64,000 nucleotides of DNA. Origin: Pegoplata infirma (taxonomy: Eukaryota > Arthropoda > Insecta > Diptera > Anthomyiidae). How positions within the stretch are numbered: the stretch's first letter is position 1; the number at the start of each line of letters is the position of its first letter. The notes below the pieces were generated by a model. That model saw only the letters and a list, made by a program, of their open reading frames with translations. It did no database searches and was not told the DNA's origin. The DNA is taken from NCBI GenBank assembly GCA_963921195.1, contig OY992539.1:211858035-211922034 (forward strand), given 5' to 3'. Positions 55,891-64,000 of this stretch are shown piece by piece. The position numbers and the translations under genes were made by a program.

Positions 55891-58800
55891 CTAGTGCAAT
55901 TTATCATCAGCAAAAGGTCCAATGTTAGCAATATGTGCCATTAAAGCCGGTATATTACTTTGTTCGTAATTGCCCGAGAAATAGTGTTCATATGGACCGG
56001 AGGCAAAGATGCCAACATCATCAGCACCATGAGTTTCCGAGTTTAAGGGAACAGTAGCCATGAAACGATTTTTAGGATCCTGTAAATCCACAGTGCTTAA
56101 ATCACGTCGCCCATTCTTTGAAGAGTAAGTCTTAGAATACCCAGGACCATTGGCATAGGAAAGAATAGTATAAGGCAAACCATCGTCAGCCATACCAGGA
56201 GCTAATTCAAATATATTTTGACGACGGTACTAAAGGAAATATAAGGAAAGTTATAAAAATAAAACACGCAATATAAAAAAAGGACATATGCAAGTATTGC
56301 CGACTTATTATTGAGGTTGTTGCCAGGGTTTATGCGGTTGTTACAACCATGTTTTACAGTTGTGATAGCATCAGTGTGGTTGTGACAACCGCAATGTAGT
56401 ATTGACCACGGAATAACCGACTGCGCATATAGAAAATACATTTTCAATTAAAGTTTTCGGTTGTATCAACCCAAAATTCGGTTGGTGCTACTAAATCAAT
56501 TTGCAGCCACACACAGAAAATTAATTTGGTAACTTCGAACTAAAATTCAGAAGATGCAACAAAAATTTGGATGATACATTTGCCTAACTGAATTATATTG
56601 ATAAAACTGAATTTTAAGAATTGCAAAATTCCGAAATCCCAATCCCCGGATTTTCGCAATTAGTCCCCGAATATCGGAATTTATGATTTTCAATCCCAGG
56701 ACTTTCAGGATCCCGAGTTTTATACCCTTCACTCTAGTGAGAGAGTGTTTATATAAGTTTTTTCATTCCGTTTGTAACACCTCGAAATATTGGTCTAGGA
56801 CCCAAAAACATATAAATATCCATGATCCTCGATCGATTTAAAGACGATCTAGCGATGTCCGTCCGTCTGTCTGTCTGTTAAAAACACGCTAACTTTTGAA
56901 GGACTTTATGGAAGCTCCTGAAGTTTGGCATATATGTTGGGCATTTACCTGGTCAGGTTGGTATTGCAATCTGGCGAAATGACTGAATTTCGGCAAGGGT
57001 TTTTCGTGAATTTACCAGATAAAAAACATGCTATGCTACCTTTTGAAAGGCAATTCTGAGGATGCTGAAGCTTGACATATATATTTTAAAACTGAATTTT
57101 AACAACTACAAAATTCCGAAATTCCAATCCCCGGATTTTCGCAATTAGGCCCCGAATCTCGGAATTTATGATTTTCAATCCAGGGATTTTCAGGATGCCG
57201 ATTTTTATACCCTCCACTCTAGTGAGAGAGTGTTATGTAAGTTTGCCATTCCGTTTGTAACACCTCGATATATTGGTCTAGGACCCCATAAAGTATATAT
57301 ATTCATGATCCTCGATCGATTTTAAGACGATCTAGCGATGTCCATCCGTCTGTCCGTCTGTTGAAAACACGCAAACTTTTGAAGGACTTCACGGAGGCTT
57401 CTAAAGTTTGGCTCGTGAAGTTAGGCACATATGTTGGGCATTTACCTGGTCAGGTTGGTATTGCAATCCAGCGAAATCGGTTCACTGGTTCAAAGTTATG
57501 ATCAAGTGACTGAATTTCGGCAGGGGTTTTTGGTGAATTTACGAGATAAAAAACACGCTAACTTTCCAAAGGCAATTGTGAGGATGCTGAAGCTTGGCAT
57601 ATATATCGTTCCCTTGGACTGGTTCGTATTGAATTTCAGCAAAATCGGTCCAGTGGTTCAAAAGTTATTAGCAAAACCGTAAATTTCAGATTAGTTTCAC
57701 CTTAAATTCACGTGTTGAAAACGTTAAACGTGTTTTTAAAACATTGGTTTGGTCACAAAAAATATTTCACGACGTATTTTTGTAACTCAAAAACATTTTT
57801 ACACTAAAAAAAAATACACTCGAAAAAATTTTACACTCGAAAAAAATTTTACACTCAAAAAAAATTTAGTAAATTATTTTTTTTTCAAAAATTACTTTAA
57901 AAAAAGTTTTTTTTACACAAAATAAAATATTTCTAATCAAAAATTGTATTTTTTCGCGTTCGAAAATTGAATATCACTTAAAAAGGTCGTTGTGGCGGTA
58001 ATTCATAGGTTCGGCCAAGTCGAATTTAATTTTTCAACTTGTTTTTAATATTTTTTATTACACCCTGCAATTTCAATGTGTAACGTATCGAAACATCGGT
58101 CGAGGATCCCATAAAGTACATATATTATTGATAAGTGATCGATTCTAACCCGTTTTATGAATTTTCGTCCGTCTATCAGAATATAAAACGATGCAGTCCA
58201 AAATAAAAGAGCTATCGAGCAGATCGAGTTCATAACTGGGCAAAATCGGACTAAGGGAAAAAAGTTTTCCTCTAAAGAACTAAACCAACCTCTCAAAAAT
58301 ATGCTTTTTTAACACTGTTTTTTGTTAAGTAAATGAAACCATTTTATGTAGGAAGAAGTTCAAAGTCCCGCTCTAACGTCCAGGGGATTAGAAAATGCCG
58401 TTTTTCCCACGGACCCTAATGTGGGCGTGGCTATAAATAAGTGGAAATAAAGGCAAAAACTGTATTTCTTTAGTACAAAAACATAAATTAAGTTGAAAAC
58501 ATTAATAGCGAGAAGGAAAGTGTCCCCAAAAACGATGAGCCACGACGAAAGGTCTCTCTACATGTAGTTATTGCCCGAATGACTGCTCTCGATTGTTTTC
58601 CTTTTTCGAAGTTCACAACTTACACAAAATTCCGCAAATCTTTACGAACGTAAGCATTTAAAGTCCAAAAAACCCGAACATTTAAGAAATCCCGATATAT
58701 TTCAAAAAATCCCTCGAATCCCGAAATCAGGATCCCGAAAAATTTTCTTCAATCCCGAATCCCGGAATTCAGAAAAACCCAATTCCGATTGGAATCCCGA

Positions 58801-60303
58801 ATTTAATTTGGAGTACCAATATAAATTGGTAGTCTAAATTGAAATATTTAAAAAAATCCCTCGAATACCGAAATCGGAATCCCGAAAAAATTTTCTTAAA
58901 TCCCGAATCCCGGAATTCAGAAAAACCAATTTCGATTGGAATCTCGAATTCAATTTGTAGTACCAATATATATTGGTAGTCCAAATTGAATATATTCAAT
59001 AGTACCAAACTTTAACACAGTTAATTTCTGTTCCCAACAACCTCAAGAATTAGATCGTAATATTTGCGTTTTTAAATGGTCTTTAACTTACTGGATAACC
59101 ATTTATAGTCATGGTATGCGAATGATCCGATGTTACTACGATTAATGTATCCTCTTCACTGGTCATGTTTCGTGCCATTTCTATGGCCCGTGAAAATTCC
59201 TCTGTATCTTCCAGTGACTTATGAGCTCTCGAATCATGATGTGCCATATCAATTTTAGCACCTTCGACAAATAGAAAATAACCCTTCTCATTTTTACTCA
59301 ACATCTTTATGGCTGCCTCAGTCATATAACTTAAAGAAGGATCTGCATTTTCCAAATGATTTCTCTTCAAGTCTCCATGATAAGGACAATGTGAAGAACT
59401 GAATAAACCCAACAAATATTCTGTCTTACTTATATCCACCATTGATAATCCTTTTTTGGACCATACATATTGAGCAGTTTTATTTTCATTTTTCTTTTCC
59501 GCCAGCCATTCTTTAATAAGATCTCTTTTATCGGTTCTATAGCCGGCTATACCTTCCTCATCATTTATAGATGCATCACGAAAGTTACGGCGACCACCAC
59601 CTAGTACAACACGCAATTCTTTGCCAACTGGCCATTCTATTAATTGTCGAGCTATATCAACGTTAACATCGGGACTACATTTACTACTCTTAACGGCACC
59701 ATCATATTCCCAGTCGCGATTAGCAGTATGAGCATAGACACCAGCTGGTGAAGCATGTGTTACACGAGCTGTCGTTACCAAACCAGCCCATTTACCGGCT
59801 TCCTGTGCCCATTTAGCTAAACTTTCTGTATGAGTTGAAGTATCATTGGCTTTAAAACAATCCTTCTTAGGAACCTGAGCATTTACACCTATTGTACCAT
59901 AATTAGCCTTAACACCACTCAGATATGCAGTGGCTGTGGTAGCTGAATCGGGTGTTCTCTTGTTGACCGCATATGTACGAGATAAACCAAAGTAGGGAAA
60001 CTTTTCAAATGATACCTGCATATTACTGTCACCCATTAAGGCACGCGTAGCCGTCACTGTATGAACGGACATACCATCTCCCAAAAATAATATAATATTT
60101 TTAGCTTTATTCGTATTAAGTTTATTTAACTTTTGCAATTTATGAGCTAATGCATTTTGAGCTTTTTCTAACCAAAATTCGGTAGTTTGTTCTTCACCAA
60201 ACACCTGATAGTTCCGCGGCCTTGGAAAGTTTGGATGATCTTCATCATTATGGGCCAAGGCTACAACCAAGAGTGTTAGAAAGTTGAGAAGGAAGAATCT
60301 CAT
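55891..60303 (-). CDS. Alkaline phosphatase, secreted/ectoenzyme, 2 exons, 516 aa
   Basis: Coding exons are 60303-59092 (404 codons) and 56229-55891 (112 codons plus stop). The donor is CCA|GTAAGT, the acceptor TTTCCTTTAG|TAC, phase 0. It hydrolyses phosphomonoesters at alkaline pH with two zinc ions and one magnesium. A signal peptide covers residues 1-17 (FFLLNFLTLLVVALA). All family residues are present: D76 in GDGM, nucleophile S120 in TPDSATTATAY, H183 and S185 in THASPAG, R196, E347, D352, H356, D393-H394-S-H396 in TSDHSH, and H471 in SETHGADD. Length matches the family. The C-terminus ends ADDKLH right after the catalytic domain without the hydrophobic tail that directs GPI anchoring in many insect enzymes, so this product may be soluble or another 3' exon may exist. 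Intron 1 is 2.9 kb and full of repeats. Confidence 0.95.
56625..57960 (+). repeat. Dispersed repeat R, two tandem partial copies in the phosphatase intron
   Basis: Two copies of CATTCCGTTTGTAACACCTC, then TCATGATCCTCGATCGATTT and GACGATCTAGCGATGTCC, start at about 56765 and 57248, each preceded by AATCCCCGGATTTTCGCAAT (about 56640, 57126). The second copy is longer and mirrors 11090-11760. Forward ORF 57431-57682 is within it and has no known domain. Confidence 0.8.
58040..58530 (+). repeat. Dispersed repeat R-like, third intronic copy
   Basis: TGTAACGTATCGAAACATCG, GACCCCATAAAGTA-like sequence, then GGCAAAATCGGACTA, AACTAAACCAACCTCT, GGGCGTGGCTATAAATA. Closely resembles 63215-63655; the 3' part also resembles 35700-35880 and 52560-52800. 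Confidence 0.7.
58690..58995. repeat. About 148-bp tandem duplication of TCCCGAAATC-rich sequence
   Basis: TCCCGAATCCCGGAATTCAG occurs at 58753 and 58901, followed in both by GATTGGAATC and ACCAATATA-ATTGGTAGTC. The TCCCGAATCCCGG motif is the same as in the ends of the hAT-type element 51850-53351 and near 56640, which suggests a common origin. Confidence 0.7.
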
Positions 60304-60353
60304 ATTACGAATTAGATATTGATGTGTTTGTTCAGGTGGAAAATTTTGAGTAA

Positions 60354-60390
60354 TACTGATTTAATATGCGACATATGCGCTGAATTTATA
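60354..60390 (-). promoter_or_regulatory. TATA box and initiator of alkaline phosphatase
   Basis: Minus strand TATAAA at 60390-60385 and TCAGT at 60359-60355, whose A (60357) lies 33 nt after the first T. This matches the dipteran TATA plus Inr arrangement and would give a 5' UTR of about 54 nt before the ATG at 60303. Confidence 0.75.
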
Positions 60391-60399
60391 GTTTTATTT

Positions 60400-60830
60400 A
60401 AAACTTTGTAATATTATTTAAAATCTTATCTTTCGAGTATTGAAGATTACTACTGATAAAGTAGCATTATCAAGAAGATATAGCATGAAAGGGGTAATTT
60501 CTAAATAATTGGTAAATAATTTTGATAGAAATTTTCGAGTAGTTTAAAGAAGAAAACATGAGCGGTTAAGGATAAAGAAGAAATAGGGGTTTAAAAATTT
60601 AAATAAAAACTATCAAGTTTAGTAAAGGGGCAATAAGGACAATAATTAAGGAAATCACAATAGTTTTTATGGTCTCCGAGTGAACTTGCAAAAATTACAG
60701 ATATCTAACCTTACCTCACAAGTTTGCTCCTCTTGTTTTCTCATTATTGTGGTTTTAATAGAAATACAGTCATCAAGTTTCAAATGATCGGTCATCAAAT
60801 CTTTTTAATAGATTTTAATATTTAAAAATG
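60400..60830. other. Upstream region of alkaline phosphatase, no gene seen
   Basis: AT-rich DNA. A minus-strand CTTGATAATG-CTAC-TTTATCAG segment lies about 80-110 bp upstream of the TATA box (GATA-like TTATCAAG and TGATAAAG motifs at about 60455-60475), consistent with gut-type GATA control, but this is speculative. Confidence 0.35.
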
Positions 60831-60837
60831 CACAAGT

Positions 60838-61545
60838 GGCTTTTGAGTCTATTCGGAAGAGCTTGGATCGACCCTGGCTCGAAGATTGCCAAATCATTGC
60901 AATGTTTACCAGCCAGAGATGCTAGCAATAAAGTAAGTGGTTGACTGGTTGAGTTGCAATGTCTTGTCTACAACCACAGTCAACATCTATTCTGACAGTC
61001 AAGCCGCGGTCAAGTCCCTGAAGTCAATGTTTCTAAAAACAAGATCTGCTGTTAACTGCCTCACATCTTTAAATGAGATGGCCAAGCAGTTTGACATACG
61101 AGTCATTTAGGTCCCATGGCCCAGATACATTTCAGGGAATTGTAAAGCAGATGAGCTTGCAAGACTGGGAACTACCTTACAGGTTCCAACAGAATTGGAA
61201 TGTGTTGGTGTGCCTCTAGAAACTTGCAAGCAAAATCTACGGCCTTGTTCCGCGACGGAGACCACTCAAATATGGGCGACGGAGACTGATCAAAGATAAA
61301 CGTATGAGAAAACACGACAGATTTGACGATCTCTTAATAAGAAGCGCACAAGTGAGCTGACATCGCTTCCAAGAGAAGAGATTTCGACGGTGGTTGCTAT
61401 AATTATCGGACACTGTCTTATCGGGAAGCACGCAGAGCGGTTACATGTGCCGTCGAATGACTTTTGCCGAAGTTGCATGGATTAAGAGGTGTTGGAAACT
61501 ATCTAACACTTCGTTTGTCATTGCCCGGAACTTTCTGTTGTGTTC
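60838..61545 (+). mobile_element. LINE copy 5 (RNase H and tail)
   Basis: Plus strand, same family as copies 1-4. It starts within RNase H (GTGGCTTTTGAGTCTATTCG, encoding the FGVYSEEL region), passes IYSDSQAAVKSLKSMFL at about 60985 and ends in the Cys/His tail near 61540. In-frame stops at several points. 5' and 3' truncated. Confidence 0.83.
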
Positions 61546-61719
61546 CCATTTTGCCACTCGGAATCGGGTCCCTGCCCAGGCGCTATTTGCAAAAAGTTCT
61601 GTTAGCAAATTTTTTTTAATTTATCTATTTACTGAGTTGAGTCTAGAAAGGAAAATTCGTAAAGGCTGAGAGAAAGTTAAAAAATACTGAAAGTTGCTTG
61701 CTCAGAACTTCTCAGCAGC

Positions 61720-63170
61720 TTTCACAAACATGAAAAAGTCAGACAAGGAAAGTCCATGGACCCTGTCCATAAACACAATATCAGAGCCTATTATCTGCAG
61801 TATATCTCTTGAGAACGCTGGGCAACAACAGACGTAGTGTTCTGTTGTGTCCTCATCCTCAAGGCAAGCTGCTTACAGAGGGTCCGATAAGACACCCAAT
61901 CTCGTAATCTGTGCTCGTCATATTGGATCAATAAGTTTGTGACAGTCTTTTTTAATCAGACTAAGTTTGCCACTTTCTCACAAAACATTTAGTATTCTTG
62001 TATGTCAGCTCATTTGACCATCTATCCATGAAAATTGATCTCATGTGAGAGTTGATACAACACATCATCCATGTCAAGCCTATACCAATCTGAGGCTACG
62101 GATTGTAAGGAATTGTATCGGAGTCAATGTTTGCCAAAGAATCTGCAATCTCATTTACAAGTATTCCCTATGACCCGGAACCCACAAGAACCCTGTTCCC
62201 ACATGAGACCACATTAAGTCTACGCCTAAACTCTTGGACAATTTTAGATATTGCGGTTAGAGAATCACGTGCCTTGAGCGCAGCTTGACTGTCACAACAG
62301 ATACGGATTTTCCTATCCCTCCATCTATTTTTAATTATCTAAGTCGCTACGTCCAAAATAGCAAACACTTCAGTCTGAAAGAATGTTGCTATAATGTCCG
62401 TAGCATGATTTGGTTCCATCATCCAAACACCAACCAGATCTAGAGCCAACTTAGGTACTAAAACCGCCCGTATAGAAAGTATCAGAGTAATTTCTGAGAA
62501 GTTTAAATGAATCGCACCAGTCTTCCCTTCTAGAATGGTTTACACTGAACTTTCTAACAAACTCTATGCAAAGCGTCGTACTGTTTAAAGGCATGGCAAA
62601 TGCGATCAAAGTTCCGAAAGCCCTACAAACAGTTGACCAGGTCCTGAATTGTTGTCTCCATGCCATGATCCATTTTTACGGAGTTTGTACAGAGATTTCA
62701 TGGCTACCCCTTGGATATGCAGATTTAAGGAAAGCATGCCCAATATACCGTTAAGAGCTGCGTCGGTGTAGTGCTCATAGTACCCGTAATCCCCAAGAAA
62801 GCCGCTCTTTGTAGATTATCCAGGAGGGCCCGAGTAGATTTGACCACCGTTTTCGGCCACCAGACCAACACCGCGTACGTCACGAAAGGTCTAATGACTG
62901 CTAAGTACATTAAGTACGCCTCCGCAGGTCTTACACCCAAGGAAAGCATGTCCAACATAGTGTTAAGAGCTGAACCTGGTGAAGTGCTCAACCAGTAATC
63001 CCAAAGAAAGCAGCTCTTTGTAGTCCATCCAGGAGGGCCCGAGTAGATTTGACCGCCGTTCTAGGCCACCAGACCACCACCGCGTATGTCTCAAAAGTTA
63101 TAATGACTGCTAAGTACATCCAGTACACCTCCGCAGGTCTTAGACCCCTCGGCTTCTCAAAAGCTCTCCG
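61720..63170 (-). mobile_element. Second LINE family (RT thumb, RNase H, Cys/His tail), with tandem duplication
   Basis: Minus strand. The RT C-terminus (YLAVIRPFVTYAVLVWWPKT, then LQRAAFLGITG) lies at about 62900-62780 and again, diverged, at about 63130-63010. RNase H: TEVFAILDVAT near 62370, CDSQAALKARDSL near 62300, NEIADSLANI near 62150. The tail CLEDEDTTEH and CCPAF lies near 61860-61830. Domain order is like the first family but the sequence is clearly different. Nonfunctional through stops and frameshifts. Confidence 0.82.
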
Positions 63171-63214
63171 AGACTGCCAGACAAAATGGCGTATTATTCT
63201 CTAACTTTTTTTTA

Positions 63215-63655
63215 TACCCTCCAACAACAGTATGGGGGTATACTCACTTTGTCATTCCGTTTGTAACGCATCGAAATATCGGTCGGGGACCCCATAAAGT
63301 ATATATATTATTGATCCATTATCGATTCTAAGACATTCTGTGAATGTCCGTCTGTAGATGGCACGATACAGTCCATAATAAAATAGCTAGCCTCCTGAAA
63401 TTTGGCACGAATATGTCTTATGGTCCTAGGCAGGTTAAGTTCGTAAATGGGCAAAATCGGACCAGGGGGAAAAAATTTCCACCTTGAGGAACTAAACCAA
63501 CCTCTTAATAACACGATTTTTTTAAAAGTTTTTTTATATTTTTGTGAAACAAATTTATGCAAGAACAAGTTCAGAGTGCTACACTTGGACCGGGGGGACT
63601 ATAAAATTTATACAACTGCCAATATTTGGCAGTTGTATTAAATTTTCTGTGGGAT
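63215..63655 (+). repeat. Dispersed repeat R-like copy
   Basis: TATACCCTCCAACAACAG, then TCATTCCGTTTGTAACGCAT, GACCCCATAAAGTATATATA, GGCAAAATCGGACCAGGGGG and GAACTAAACCAACCTCTTAA. Near-identical order to 58040-58290. The ORFs on both strands here are by-products. Confidence 0.75.
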
Positions 63656-63659
63656 ATAA

Positions 63660-64000
63660 GTGAATATCATTTGAAAGCTGGCTTTATTAAGAAAAAGTCA
63701 TTTAACCAATATTTAACTTGATATATCTAAAAATTTATTAACACAATGAGAATTATTGTCACTACTTATAAGGAATATTTATACCCTTGAGTGAAAAGGG
63801 CTTATTAATTCTATTATGAAACAATTTTCTAAAATCCACCTCCACCACTGTCCTTAACTATCAAGTACTAACTAACACATTAAATCGCTAATCAAAGTTG
63901 TATATTTATTATCTAATTTTAAATGAAAACGACATTTATTTGACAGTGTTTATAAAAAATTCCAACAAAACTACTAAAGTCTAAAAGTACTTAAGGTTAC
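63660..64000. other. AT-rich, no gene seen
   Basis: Nothing supportable to the end of the window. Confidence 0.4.

Overview
The window is a piece of a very AT-rich insect genome, most likely a calyptrate fly (blow fly or house fly relatives). The evidence is two intron-containing animal genes with fly-like splice sites, a TATA/Inr promoter with the dipteran TCAGT initiator, several non-LTR retrotransposon remains with fly-type reverse transcriptase and RNase H, and many small nonautonomous DNA transposons. The species call is inference. Nothing bacterial or viral was recognised.

Only two host genes could be supported, both on the minus strand. One is a small secreted fibrinogen-related protein (three exons, 33453 down to 30904). 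Its last exon is too short to stand out as an ORF and was found by translating past the predicted splice sites. The other is a secreted alkaline phosphatase (two exons, 60303 down to 55891) with a complete set of catalytic and metal-binding residues and a 2.9-kb intron full of repeats.

Layout. 1-2630: AT-rich intergenic DNA with a 298-bp tandem duplication. 2635-10690: an 8-kb array of a 27/28-bp unit in four blocks of alternating orientation, two of which form a giant palindrome with arms of about 2.4 kb. 10690-19550: dispersed repeats, a 1.8-kb foldback element and a LINE remnant. 20395-21405 and 22605-26865: two more arrays (35-bp and 38/39-bp units) with the same modular design. 27470-30720: degenerate array relatives and a nest of elements. 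30904-33453: the fibrinogen-related gene. 34227-45940: a graveyard of LINEs interrupted by hAT-like and other MITEs. 45992-48905: a nonautonomous Transib-like element that carries a 1.7-kb array of a 24-bp unit and is inserted in a tRNA-derived SINE. 49889-55040: a MULE-like element, a LINE RT fragment split by a hAT-like element, another LINE copy and an LTR/primer-binding-site remnant. 55790-60390: alkaline phosphatase. 60840-63655: two more LINE remnants and a dispersed repeat.

The most striking content is repeat architecture rather than genes. Three unrelated-looking satellite arrays share the core TTTCT(T)ATAGAAAA joined to different palindromic modules. Two of them, and the region left of the first, abut the same dispersed motif around CCTCGAGCT. 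This suggests the satellites grew out of tandem repeats inside one family of transposable elements. Several insertions could be delimited to the base from target-site duplications. Coordinates of degenerate repeats and LINE ends are approximate.
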